The translations under genes were made by a program, and so were the position numbers. Below are positions 4,800-13,444 of a DNA stretch of 64,000 nucleotides, piece by piece (position 1 is the stretch's first letter; every line of letters begins with the position of its first letter). The stretch lies in contig CANQQY010000003.1 in assembly GCA_947626105.1 (NCBI GenBank), positions 1 to 64,000 of the forward strand, read 5' to 3'. The notes beneath the pieces were generated by a model. It saw only the letters and a list, made by a program, of their open reading frames with translations. It had not been told where the DNA came from and ran no database searches. The stretch comes from an uncultured Clostridia bacterium (GTDB lineage Bacteria > Bacillota > Clostridia > Christensenellales > Borkfalkiaceae).

Positions 4800-5785
4800 T
4801 AGAACTCAAACACATCACAAAAGAATTTTCGGCAAAGGGGGGCGCGTTTCTCGCGCTCGACGATGTGTCGCTCACCGTGCGGGACGGCGAGATCTTCGGG
4901 ATCATCGGGCTTTCGGGGGCGGGGAAAAGCACCCTCGTAAGATGCGTGAATCTTCTCGAAAGACCCACCCGCGGGCAAGTCTTTCTCGACGGGGAGGAGC
5001 TCACCGCCATGCGGGAGAAGCGGTTGAGGGAGGTGCGGCGGAACATCGGCATGATATTCCAGAATTTCAACCTTTTGGAACAGCGGACGGCGGAGGCGAA
5101 CGTGCGCTTCCCTCTCGAGATCGCAGGCGTGAAACGGGAGGCGGCGCGGCGGAGGGCGGAGGAGCTCCTCTCTCTCGTGGGGCTGGGCGATAAAGCGAAG
5201 TCCTATCCCTCCCAGCTCTCGGGCGGACAGAAACAGCGGGTCGCGATCGCCCGCGCGCTTGCGACGCAGCCTAAGGTACTCCTCTGCGACGAGGCGACGA
5301 GCGCGCTCGACCCGTCGACGACCTTTTCGATCCTGGATCTTTTGCAGAAGATCAACCGCGACATGGGCGTCACGATCGTCGTCATTACGCACGAAATGCG
5401 GGTCGTGGAGCGCATCTGCGATCGGGTCGCCGTCCTCGACAGGGGCAGGATCGCGGAGGAGGGGACGGTCGCGGAGGTGTTCTCCCTTCCGAGGTCCGAG
5501 ATCGCGAAAAAACTCGTGCTCCCCGATCTTACCCGCGCCGCCCGACGGGCGGATGGAAGGGTGTGGCGGCTCGTTTTCAACGGGCAGAACTCGGACATGC
5601 CCCTGATCTTTTCGCTCGCAAGCGAGAAGGGCGTCGCCGTCAACATTCTCTATGCGGACACGCGTGAGATCGGGGGAGGGACGTTCGGGCACATGCTCGT
5701 GGGGCTCGCCCGCGAGGAAAACGAACCGATCCTTACGGCGTTCTGCCGTGAAAGAGGGGTCGAATGCAGGGAGGAAATCGTATGA
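4796..5785 (+). CDS. metN: methionine ABC transporter, ATP-binding protein
   Basis: This is the ATPase of the D/L-methionine importer (MetNIQ). It has 329 residues. Walker A GLSGAGKS is at 38-45, the signature LSGGQ at 141-145, Walker B VLLCDE at 161-166, and the switch His in ITHE at about 199. A C-terminal NIL domain (about 250-329) in this family binds methionine and gives feedback inhibition. ATG 4796 was chosen because homologous MetN proteins begin MIxLxxIxKxF and AAAGGAGAGG lies just upstream. It is the first gene of metN-metI-metQ and overlaps metI by ATGA. Expression is probably set by the two attenuators upstream. Confidence 0.95.
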   Translation: MIELKHITKEFSAKGGAFLALDDVSLTVRDGEIFGIIGLSGAGKSTLVRCVNLLERPTRGQVFLDGEELTAMREKRLREVRRNIGMIFQNFNLLEQRTAEANVRFPLEIAGVKREAARRRAEELLSLVGLGDKAKSYPSQLSGGQKQRVAIARALATQPKVLLCDEATSALDPSTTFSILDLLQKINRDMGVTIVVITHEMRVVERICDRVAVLDRGRIAEEGTVAEVFSLPRSEIAKKLVLPDLTRAARRADGRVWRLVFNGQNSDMPLIFSLASEKGVAVNILYADTREIGGGTFGHMLVGLAREENEPILTAFCRERGVECREEIV

Positions 5786-6507
5786 GCAGATTATTTGCGC
5801 AGCTCGGGTTCGGGGGATTTGCCCTCGGCGTTTGGGAAACCGTCTACATGACCGCCGTTTCCACCGCGGTCGCCTATCTCGCGGGGCTTCCGCTCGGGAT
5901 CCTTCTCTGCGTCACGGACAGGGACGGGCTCAAACCGATCCCCTGGCTGAATAAGATCGTGGGGTTTGCCGTCAATATTTTCAGAAGCATTCCCTTCATC
6001 ATTCTCATCGTTGCGCTCATTCCCGCCGCGCGGGCGGTCGTGGGGACGAGCATCGGGAACGGGGCGATGATCTTCATGCTTTCCGTCGCCGCCGCGCCCT
6101 ATGTCGCGCGCATGGTGGAGAGTTCGCTCAAAGAAGTGGATAAAGGCGTCGTGGAGGCGGCGCGCTCGATGGGGGCGGGGACGTTCACAATCATCCGCAA
6201 AACGCTCCTGCCCGAGGCGAAGCCCTCGCTGATCGTGGGAGCCGTCATCTCCACGGTGACGGTGCTCGGCTATTCCGCCATGGCGGGGACGATCGCGGGC
6301 GGCGGGCTCGGCGCGATCGCCGTGACGCAGGCGAGGCCTTCGGGCGCAGAGGACGTCATCTGGCTGTGCGTCGCGCTTACCGTCGTCATCGTCCAGATCT
6401 TGCAGGAGCTGGGCATGTACCTTGCGAAGCGTACCGACCGCCGCATCCAAAGGCGCAGAAGGGGTAAAACCCAAAAAACCGCGGAAGAAAATCCGCATCA
6501 ATCTTAA
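5782..6507 (+). CDS. metI: methionine ABC transporter, permease
   Basis: This is the membrane channel of the methionine importer, with 241 residues and about five to six transmembrane helices. The EAA loop that docks on MetN is visible at about 125-150 (EAARSMGAGTFTIIRKTLLPEA). ATG 5782 overlaps the metN stop codon and has GGGAGGAAAT upstream, so it is translationally coupled. The basic, Gln-rich tail after residue 215 is longer than I expect for MetI but shows no domain. Confidence 0.95.
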   Translation: MSRLFAQLGFGGFALGVWETVYMTAVSTAVAYLAGLPLGILLCVTDRDGLKPIPWLNKIVGFAVNIFRSIPFIILIVALIPAARAVVGTSIGNGAMIFMLSVAAAPYVARMVESSLKEVDKGVVEAARSMGAGTFTIIRKTLLPEAKPSLIVGAVISTVTVLGYSAMAGTIAGGGLGAIAVTQARPSGAEDVIWLCVALTVVIVQILQELGMYLAKRTDRRIQRRRRGKTQKTAEENPHQS

Positions 6508-6533
6508 AAATTTATTATAAGGAGATAAAAACC

Positions 6534-7376
6534 ATGAAAAAACTCATCAAAGGCATCTTTGCCGCAACGCTCGCCCTCGGGCTGACCTTTTCCGCCGCCG
6601 CCTGCGGCAGGAACATCGACACGGATCCCAACGTCATCGTCGTCGGCGCAAGCGCGACGCCGCACGCGGAGATCCTCGCCGTCATCAAAGACGACCTTGC
6701 GGAGGCGGGGTATACCCTCGAAATCAAGACGTTCGATGACTATATCACGCCCAACACCGCGCTCGAGGAGGGATCCGTCGACGCAAACTATTTCCAGCAT
6801 ACGCCCTATCTCAACGCCTTCAACGAGGAATACGGCACCCATCTTGCGGCGGTGGAGAAGATCCATTACGAGCCCTTCGGCGTTTACGGCAACGTGACAA
6901 AAGAACAGTACGAAAGCGTCAAAACGGGAAGGACGATCCTTGTGCCGAACGACAGCAGCAACCTGACCCGCGCGCTCTTCGTGCTCAGGGACGAGGGCTA
7001 TATCTCGCTTCCCGACGGCGCTTCGCCCGAGCAAAATCTCACGGAGCACGACATCGCGGACGCAAAGGGCAATACCGTGCGCCCCGTACAGGCGGAAACG
7101 GTCGCGCAGCTTTTGCGGGAATCGCAGGATGGGACGATCGCCGTTATCAACGGAAATTATGCGTTGCAGGCGGGGCTCAAAGCGACGGACGCCTTCGCCT
7201 TCGAGGACGCGTACGGGGACGCCGCACAGCTCTATGCAAACGTTCTCGCCGTCAAAGCGGGGAATGAGAACCACCCCAAGATCAAAGCGCTTCTTGCCGC
7301 GCTGAAATCGCAGAAGGTCGTCGATTTCATCAACGAGACGTACGGCGGCGCGGTGCAGGCTGTCTTTTCGGTGTGA
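6534..7376 (+). CDS. metQ: methionine-binding lipoprotein
   Basis: This is the extracytoplasmic solute-binding component of the importer (NlpA/MetQ family), 280 residues. A signal peptide ends in the lipobox SAAAC with the lipidated Cys at 24. The mature start VIVVGASATPHAEIL is typical of MetQ. It also has DDYITPNTALEEGSVDANYFQHTPYL-type family motifs and a C-terminal segment near KALLAALKSQKVVDFI. It starts 26 bases after metI behind AAGGAG. No clear terminator follows, but a new promoter lies before the next gene. Confidence 0.95.
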   Translation: MKKLIKGIFAATLALGLTFSAAACGRNIDTDPNVIVVGASATPHAEILAVIKDDLAEAGYTLEIKTFDDYITPNTALEEGSVDANYFQHTPYLNAFNEEYGTHLAAVEKIHYEPFGVYGNVTKEQYESVKTGRTILVPNDSSNLTRALFVLRDEGYISLPDGASPEQNLTEHDIADAKGNTVRPVQAETVAQLLRESQDGTIAVINGNYALQAGLKATDAFAFEDAYGDAAQLYANVLAVKAGNENHPKIKALLAALKSQKVVDFINETYGGAVQAVFSV

Positions 7377-7411
7377 CAAAGGATGAATTTTTATAATTTT
7401 GCGCAAATCGC

Positions 7412-7440
7412 GTGACAAACCGTAACCCCCCTGTTATAAT
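7412..7440 (+). promoter_or_regulatory. promoter of the Na/phosphate symporter-like gene
   Basis: GTGACA (7412-7417) and a perfect TATAAT (7435-7440) are 17 bases apart, about 37 bases before the start codon. Confidence 0.65.
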
Positions 7441-7476
7441 ATTTTTGTTTGACGACAGGAGAGGGCATGCAGGTCT

Positions 7477-9201
7477 ATGGGCGCATGGGAAATTCTTAAA
7501 ATCATCTTACAGATCCTCGGCGGAATGGGGACGTTCCTCGTCGGCATGAAAATGCTCTCCGAGAACATGACGCGGCTCGCGCACGGAAAATTGCAGACCA
7601 TGCTCAACAAGACGGCGAAGAGCCGCTTTGCGGGCGTGGGGATCGGCGCCGCCGTCACCGTGCTCGGGCAAAGTTCCGCCTTTACGACGGTCATGGTCGT
7701 CGGTCTCGTCAATGCGGGCATTATGACGCTCTTTCAGGCGACGGCGATCATCATGGGCGCGAACATCGGAACGACGCTCAACGCATGGGTCATCGCGCTG
7801 GGAGGGTCGGACGTCACCGTCTTTTTCCTCTGCCTCGCGGCGGTCGGCGTGCTCATGACGATGTTTTCGAAGAGAGAGCGCGTCGTCACGGTCGGCTCCG
7901 TGATCTCCGCCTTCGGGCTGATCTTCGTGGGGCTGAAAGTCATGTCGGGCGCGCTCACGTTCGACCGCGGGAGCGAAGCCTATGAGGCGGTCTCCGGCGT
8001 GCTGCACGTCATCGAAAACCCCATTCTGCTCCTTCTCATCGGCGTGGCGATCACCGCGCTGGTGCAGTCCTCTACGGCCGTCAATGCGATCATCCTCACC
8101 ATGGTCTCGTCGGGACTGACGATCGGAAACGGGGGAAACGCCGCGCTCTATATCATCATCGGTTCCAACATCGGCACCTGCGTCACCGCGCTCATCTCTT
8201 CGCTCGGCGCAAGCCCCAACGCAAAGCGCGCCGCCCTGATCCATTTCCTGTTCAATTTCTTCGGCGCGGTCATCTTCATGATCGTTCTCATGTGCTGGAC
8301 GGGATTTGCGGATACCGTTCTCGGCGGCGTCATCCCGTCGGGCTCCATGATCTTCCACGGGACGGATATGGCGCCGGGCATGCAGATCGCCCTCTTCCAT
8401 ACCCTCTTCAACGTCATCAATACCCTGCTTTTCCTGCCCTTTGTCAACGGATTCGTATGGATCGCGGAGCACCTCGTCTCCTCCAAAAAGGAAAAGGAAG
8501 CAAAGACAGAGGGAAGCGATCTGTACGGCGAACTCGACGACCGCCTTCTCCGCTCCCCGTCCGTCGCGCTCGGCTATATGGATCAGGAGACGGGCAAGGT
8601 ATTCGCCTTTGCGATGGAGACGCTCGACGGGGCGTTTTCCGCCTTCCTCGAAAAAGATCTCTCCGCGGCGGAGACCGTCCGCGCGCGCAATCTCGAACTC
8701 GCCGAGGCAAACAAGAAGGGGGTCTCCTATCTCGTCAAGCTCACCGCGCAGCCCCTCGTCCTCGAAGAAGAGCGCAAGATCTCCGATCTGCATTACGTTC
8801 TGAACGACATCATGCGCGTGGGCGAGCTCGCGGACAACGTCACGAAATACACCCGCAACTATGTTGAGGACGGGCTCGTCTTTTCGGAGGAGTTTCTCTC
8901 CATGCTCCGCGCGATGTATGAAAAGATCCAAAGGCTCTTCGAGATCTCCCACGCCGTGTTCCTCTATAACGACCGCGCGCGGCTTCCCGAACTCGACGCG
9001 CTCGAAGATGAGATAGATACCGACAAGCGCGCGCTCGTCCACACGCATATCAAGCGGCTCAACGAGGGAAAGTGCAGCCCGAACAATGCGAGCGTGTTCA
9101 TCAACCTCGTCGGGAATTTAGAGCGCGCCGCAGACCATATCACTTACATCGCCCATACCGTGGAGGAGGGCGGCAGGGAAGCATACCTTGCGAATAAATA
9201 G
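7477..9201 (+). CDS. Na/Pi-cotransporter family protein with PhoU-like tail
   Basis: This 574-residue protein belongs to the NptA/YjbB (SLC34-like) family. Two inverted transporter repeats each carry the hallmark QSS motif: GQSSAFTT near 64-71 and VQSSTAVN near 196-203. About eight to nine hydrophobic helices occupy residues 1-330. The C-terminal part from about 345 to 560 is soluble and helical and resembles PhoU, as in bacterial members of the family. It probably couples sodium to phosphate export or import. The direction cannot be judged from sequence. It is a single-gene transcript with its own promoter and a terminator at 9261. Confidence 0.9.
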   Translation: MGAWEILKIILQILGGMGTFLVGMKMLSENMTRLAHGKLQTMLNKTAKSRFAGVGIGAAVTVLGQSSAFTTVMVVGLVNAGIMTLFQATAIIMGANIGTTLNAWVIALGGSDVTVFFLCLAAVGVLMTMFSKRERVVTVGSVISAFGLIFVGLKVMSGALTFDRGSEAYEAVSGVLHVIENPILLLLIGVAITALVQSSTAVNAIILTMVSSGLTIGNGGNAALYIIIGSNIGTCVTALISSLGASPNAKRAALIHFLFNFFGAVIFMIVLMCWTGFADTVLGGVIPSGSMIFHGTDMAPGMQIALFHTLFNVINTLLFLPFVNGFVWIAEHLVSSKKEKEAKTEGSDLYGELDDRLLRSPSVALGYMDQETGKVFAFAMETLDGAFSAFLEKDLSAAETVRARNLELAEANKKGVSYLVKLTAQPLVLEEERKISDLHYVLNDIMRVGELADNVTKYTRNYVEDGLVFSEEFLSMLRAMYEKIQRLFEISHAVFLYNDRARLPELDALEDEIDTDKRALVHTHIKRLNEGKCSPNNASVFINLVGNLERAADHITYIAHTVEEGGREAYLANK

Positions 9202-9260
9202 CGCCCGCACGGAGCCCTTCGGGGCGGCGGAGCGTTGCAACTGAAAAACTTTTTTCCGAA

Positions 9261-9304
9261 ATCCCCCGAAAAGAATTTGCCTCGGGGGATTTTTGTGCTA
9301 TAAT
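9261..9304 (+). promoter_or_regulatory. terminator overlapped by the promoter of the next gene
   Basis: The stem ATCCCCCGA (9261-9269) with TCGGGGGAT (9282-9290) is followed by TTTTT and should end the transporter transcript. The promoter of the GH51 gene is built into it: TTGCCT (9277-9282), spacer 16, and TATAAT (9299-9304). Confidence 0.7.
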
Positions 9305-9333
9305 TGGGAAACGAAACTCTTCGGAGGGACTCT

Positions 9334-11298
9334 ATGAAAATCACGTTTACACAGGTTGGAAAGGTGCCCGTCGTTCCGGGCGGTGTGGGGCTGTTCTTCG
9401 AGGACCTCAACTATGCGCTGGACGGCGGATTATATGCGGAAATGCTCGAAAACCGCAATTTTGAGGCGAAGGACGTGCACGGCGAGTGGGACCGTTACAT
9501 CGTTGAAGAGGACGGGGGATACGGCTGGGATCCCTTCCCCGCGAACGCGAAGGTCACGCTTAAAATCAAGACGGACCGCGCGCTCTTTCCCGAAAATCCC
9601 CATTATTTGCGGATCGAAACGGCGGAAGGCGGGTCGGGCGTCTCCAACAAGGCGTACGACGGGATCTATCTCACCAAGGGCGCGGGCTATAAGATCTCTT
9701 TCTATGCGCGCTCTTACGATTACCGCGGAGCTGTCTGCGTTGGGGTGTTCGACGGGGCGGAGATGCTCGTCGGGCGGCGGATCAAACTCAAAGCGGACGG
9801 AAAATGGCACAGATACGCCTTTTCGGTCAAGGCGAAGAGGGACGCCGAACGGGCGCAATTCCGCTTTTTGCTCGAAAAGGCGGGCTGCGTGCATGCGGAC
9901 GCCTTCTCCATGATGCCCGAAAACGCCGTGCTCGGCGTGTTCCGGCGGGATCTTGTCGAGCTCATGAAGGCGATGAATCCCGGCTTTTTGCGCTTCCCGG
10001 GCGGGTGCGTCGTCGAGGGGAATAACCTCGCGAACAGGTATCTTTGGAAGAACTCGATCGGGCAGCCCGAGCGCAGAAAACAGAATTGGAACCGCTGGTC
10101 GGTGCATGCGACGGGGCCCGAGACGGGCTGGCGTTCGGCATACTCCCACTACGGGCAGACGCTCGGGATCGGGTATTACGAATATTTCCGCCTCTGCGAA
10201 TATCTCGGCGCAAAACCGCTGCCCGTCGTCTCCGTCGGGATCGCCTGCCAATATATGTCCACCGAATTCGTCCCGCTTGACAGCCCCGAACTCGAAACGT
10301 ATATTCAGGAGGCGCTGGACGTCGTGGAGTTCGCAAACGGCGGCAAGGACACCGTCTGGGGCAAGGTGCGTGCGGACATGGGTCACCCCGAGCCCTTCAA
10401 TCTCGAATATTTGGGGGTCGGAAACGAGCAGTGGGAAGCCTCTCCCGTACAGAAGGATACGGGCATGCCCGCCCCCAACGAGTTCTACAAGAGATTCGAG
10501 CTGTTCGAAAAACGGATCCATGAAAGATATCCCGATATCAAGATCGTCGGTACCGTGGGGCCGACCGTCGATACCGATTCCCACCGCGACGCATGGAAGT
10601 GGACGCGGGAGAATCTTCAAAAGAATCCCAATTTCGTCTATTGTTCGGACGAGCATTTTTACGTCTCCCCGCAGTGGCTGTACGAGCATACGGATGTGTA
10701 TGATCACTATCCCCGTCTCGGCACGGTGTATGCGGGCGAATATGCCGCGCATGTCCCGGGATCGGGGGCGGCGGGCTTCAACGCGCCGCAGTCCAACTGC
10801 TGGGAAGGCGCGCTCGCCGAAGCCGCGTTTATGACGGGCATGGAGCGCAATGCGGACGTCGTCGTGATGAAGTCCTTCGCGCCCCTGTTCGCACGGCTCG
10901 GCTATACGCAGTGGTGCCCCGACATGATCTGGTTCGACGGCAAGAGCGCATACGGTTCGGCGAGCTATTACGTTCAGCTCCTGTACAGCCAATACACGGG
11001 AAGCTGGTCCTTCCCCACGCGTACGGACGAAAAGGGGATCTACGCGTCCGTGACGGAGCGGGACGGCACTTTTTTTGTGAAGGTTGTCAACGCGGGTGAA
11101 GCGGAAGTGCATGCCGAGATCGAAGCGGACGTGGACTTCGGCTCCATGACGAGGATCATCCGCCTTTCGGGAGAGTTCGGGAAGTATAATACGATCGAAG
11201 AGCCTACGCTCATCTCCCCGCAGGAGGTCGCGCCGACTTCGCCGAACGCGCTCGATCTTCCGCCGCACAGTTTCAATGTATTGATTTTCAAGAAATAA
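9334..11298 (+). CDS. GH51 alpha-L-arabinofuranosidase, cytoplasmic
   Basis: The 654-residue enzyme has no signal peptide, so it probably acts on imported arabino-oligosaccharides. The N-terminal beta-sandwich includes a carbohydrate-binding-like part. The catalytic TIM barrel shows FLRFPGGCVVEGN, the acid/base Glu365 in GVGNEQW, and the likely nucleophile Glu469 in YAGEYAAH. The C-terminal beta domain ends LPPHSFNVLIFKK. The start ATG 9334 follows GGAGGGACTCT. An upstream in-frame ATG at 9304 lies in the -10 element and was rejected. It hydrolyses terminal arabinofuranosyl groups from arabinan or arabinoxylan. It is monocistronic and related to the lipoprotein at 22142. Confidence 0.9.
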   Translation: MKITFTQVGKVPVVPGGVGLFFEDLNYALDGGLYAEMLENRNFEAKDVHGEWDRYIVEEDGGYGWDPFPANAKVTLKIKTDRALFPENPHYLRIETAEGGSGVSNKAYDGIYLTKGAGYKISFYARSYDYRGAVCVGVFDGAEMLVGRRIKLKADGKWHRYAFSVKAKRDAERAQFRFLLEKAGCVHADAFSMMPENAVLGVFRRDLVELMKAMNPGFLRFPGGCVVEGNNLANRYLWKNSIGQPERRKQNWNRWSVHATGPETGWRSAYSHYGQTLGIGYYEYFRLCEYLGAKPLPVVSVGIACQYMSTEFVPLDSPELETYIQEALDVVEFANGGKDTVWGKVRADMGHPEPFNLEYLGVGNEQWEASPVQKDTGMPAPNEFYKRFELFEKRIHERYPDIKIVGTVGPTVDTDSHRDAWKWTRENLQKNPNFVYCSDEHFYVSPQWLYEHTDVYDHYPRLGTVYAGEYAAHVPGSGAAGFNAPQSNCWEGALAEAAFMTGMERNADVVVMKSFAPLFARLGYTQWCPDMIWFDGKSAYGSASYYVQLLYSQYTGSWSFPTRTDEKGIYASVTERDGTFFVKVVNAGEAEVHAEIEADVDFGSMTRIIRLSGEFGKYNTIEEPTLISPQEVAPTSPNALDLPPHSFNVLIFKK

Positions 11299-11320
11299 GA
11301 CTTTGTTCGATTTGTTTGTG

Positions 11321-11347
11321 AAAGTCCGCCCTTTTCGGGCGGACTTT
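11321..11347 (+). terminator. terminator of the GH51 gene
   Basis: A perfect 11-base stem AAAGTCCGCCC/GGGCGGACTTT (11321-11331 with 11337-11347) has a five-base loop. The T tract is short, so termination strength is uncertain. Confidence 0.6.
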
Positions 11348-11379
11348 CACAATAAATAGTCCTCACAGAGTGGGCAATG

Positions 11380-11700
11380 ACCTGCCCCCTTTCCAAGGGG
11401 GCAGGTGGCGCGCCGCCCTTGGCGCGTCAGGTGGGGGTTGTCTTGTCGCCCCTTTTAGGGCCCTTCCTTAGGGATGGCGGGAAAGGCGATCATTCTATTT
11501 TTGGAGCCTTTTCCGCCTGAGATGTCACGAGCAACACGAGTGACAGAGGGGTTTTGAAACCCCTTTCCCCTCACTTTGTTCGGGGACTTCCCCTAAGAGG
11601 GGCAGCGAGAACCCTTTCCCCACTACGTTCGGGACTTCCCCTAAGAGGGGCAGCGAGGAGTGGGAGCAGAGGGGAGCCAAGGGACGGGGGCAGAAGAAGG
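11380..11700 (+). repeat. mosaic intergenic repeat block 1
   Basis: No gene is visible between 11348 and 11730. The block holds GC-rich palindromic pieces that recur in other gaps of the window, such as cccctttccAAGGGGGCAGG, GGCGCGCCGCCCTTGGCGCG, and two copies of a CTTCCCCTAAGAGGGGCAGCGAG unit (about 11586 and 11634). The other gaps are at 16.1, 27.6, 34.4, 40.2, 44.2, 56.3 and 59.9 kb. Confidence 0.7.
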
Positions 11701-11730
11701 GGCGCTTTTTTATTTTCACCCCGATTTTTC

Positions 11731-11759
11731 TTTACAAAAAAAACTTTATCCGTTATAAT
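11731..11759 (+). promoter_or_regulatory. promoter positioned for a leaderless transcript
   Basis: TTTACA (11731-11736) and TATAAT (11754-11759) are 17 bases apart. The ATG at 11766 lies seven bases after the -10 box, exactly where transcription should start. Confidence 0.7.
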
Positions 11760-11765
11760 AGGGGC

Positions 11766-12626
11766 ATGATTCGCATTGCCGACGGCTGGAAGGATTTCTC
11801 CGTCCTCGCTACGGGAGACGGTTATAAATTAGAGCGGTGGGGGAGTATCACTCTTCTCCGCCCCGATCCGCAGGTCATCTGGAAGGGACAGGATCTCTTC
11901 TCCATGGACTACGACGCCGTGTACCGCCGCAGCGACAAGGGCGGGGGCGCATGGGAGTTCCGCCGCCCCATTCCCGCGGAGTGGACGATCGGCTATCGGG
12001 AGCTCCGCTTCAAAATCAAGCCCATGGGCTTCAAGCATACGGGGCTGTTTCCCGAACAGGCCGTCAATTGGGAACGGATGGGGGCGCTCGTCACGGCCGC
12101 CGCCGCAAAGGGGAGAAGACCGAAAATCCTCAACCTCTTCGCCTATACGGGGGGCGCGACGGTCGCGCTTGCCAAGGCGGGTGCGGAAGTCACCCATGTG
12201 GACGCCGCCAAGGGCATGGTGGAGCGCGCGGGAGAGAACGCGAGGCTCTCTGGGATCTCTTCGGGGATCCGCTACATTGTGGACGACTGTAAAAAATTCG
12301 TCCTCCGCGAGATCAGGCGGGGCAACCGCTACGACGGGATCGTCATGGATCCGCCCTCATACGGCAGGGGCCCGAACGGCGAAATGTGGAAGATCGAGAC
12401 GGAGCTCTTCCCCTTTGTGAAGCTCTGCGCGGAGCTTCTGTCGGACGACCCGCTCTTCTTCCTCATCAACAGCTATACGACGGGGCTGCAACCCACAGTT
12501 TTGAGCAACTTATTGACCATCGCCCTCGGCGGCGGGGGACATACGGAAGCGTACGAGGTGGGGCTGCCCACCGGGGAGGGGATCCCTCTTCCCTGCGGCG
12601 CGGGAGGTATCTGCATCTATGACTGA
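11766..12626 (+). CDS. class I SAM-dependent methyltransferase, RlmI/RlmK-like (probable rRNA cytosine-C5 or guanine methyltransferase)
   Basis: This 286-residue protein has a short N-terminal domain (no complete PUA), then a Rossmann methyltransferase fold. SAM-binding motif I is ILNLFAYTGG at 121-130, an acidic loop at VDAAKG follows, and the catalytic-type motif DPPSYG is at 195-200. The family modifies 23S rRNA bases. The exact target is not deducible here. The promoter puts the start site at the ATG, so the mRNA is probably leaderless. It overlaps the downstream pseudouridine synthase by eight bases, so both are likely one rRNA-modification operon. Confidence 0.8.
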   Translation: MIRIADGWKDFSVLATGDGYKLERWGSITLLRPDPQVIWKGQDLFSMDYDAVYRRSDKGGGAWEFRRPIPAEWTIGYRELRFKIKPMGFKHTGLFPEQAVNWERMGALVTAAAAKGRRPKILNLFAYTGGATVALAKAGAEVTHVDAAKGMVERAGENARLSGISSGIRYIVDDCKKFVLREIRRGNRYDGIVMDPPSYGRGPNGEMWKIETELFPFVKLCAELLSDDPLFFLINSYTTGLQPTVLSNLLTIALGGGGHTEAYEVGLPTGEGIPLPCGAGGICIYD

Positions 12627-13317
12627 CATCACCGAAAACATTCTCTATGAGGACAACCACATCATCGTCGTCGTGAAGGAGCAAAACCTCGCCTGCTGTC
12701 CCGACGAGAGCAAGGATGAGAATCTCCTCGATCTAATAAAGGAATACGTGCGCGTGAAATACCAAAAGGCGGGGAACGTCTACATCGGGCTCGTCCACAG
12801 GCTGGATAGACCCACGGGCGGCGTCATGGTGTTTGCGCGGACGAGCAAGGCGGCGGGCAGGCTCTCCGAACAGATGCAGACGGGAGATTTCGAAAAGAAA
12901 TATCTCGCCGTTCTGAACGGCGTCCCCGATCCCGAAGAGGGAAAGCTCGAGGGCTGGCTGAAAAAGAACGCCGTCAACAATATGGTCTATCTCTGTCCGC
13001 AGGGGACGGACGGGGCGAAGTTCGCTTCGCTCGATTACCGCACCGTTTCCTCCCGCGGCGGTTATTCCCTCGCAGAGATCAAGCTGCATACGGGCAGGAG
13101 CCACCAGATCCGCGTCCAGATGGCGGGCGCGGGACATCCCGTCTTTGGAGATATGCGCTACGGCGGGGAGCGCGCGCAGAAGGGGAAACTTGCGCTGTGG
13201 GCGTACAGTCTAGCCTTCACCCATCCCGTCACCAAAGAGCGCATGCGCTTTCTCTCCGAGCCGCCCGCGGCGACCCCGTGGAAGGAGTTCGACTCTGCCC
13301 CGCTTTTCAGTGTATGA
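12619..13317 (+). CDS. RluA-family pseudouridine synthase
   Basis: The 232-residue enzyme isomerises uridine to pseudouridine in RNA. The catalytic motif HRLDRPTGG has Asp63. A second family motif, LHTGRSHQIR, and the late GD.RYGG element are present. It lacks the N-terminal S4 domain found in RluC/RluD and in the paralogue at 18710. It is therefore a short RluA-type form whose target (rRNA or tRNA) is unknown. It overlaps the preceding methyltransferase stop codon, which indicates coupling. Confidence 0.88.
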   Translation: MTDITENILYEDNHIIVVVKEQNLACCPDESKDENLLDLIKEYVRVKYQKAGNVYIGLVHRLDRPTGGVMVFARTSKAAGRLSEQMQTGDFEKKYLAVLNGVPDPEEGKLEGWLKKNAVNNMVYLCPQGTDGAKFASLDYRTVSSRGGYSLAEIKLHTGRSHQIRVQMAGAGHPVFGDMRYGGERAQKGKLALWAYSLAFTHPVTKERMRFLSEPPAATPWKEFDSAPLFSV

Positions 13318-13372
13318 TCGGTGGAAATTCTGCGAAAATTTTAATTTCTTGTAAGATAAAGGCAAATACCGC

Positions 13373-13401
13373 TTGACGGGCGGGGAAAATTATTGTAAAA
13401 T
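13373..13401 (+). promoter_or_regulatory. promoter of the large surface protein gene
   Basis: TTGACG (13373-13378) and TAAAAT (13396-13401) are 17 bases apart, with about 40 bases of leader to the ATG at 13445. Confidence 0.65.
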
Positions 13402-13444
13402 AGAATGAGATGATCGTGCGGTATAGCCGCGTGGAGCAAGTTAT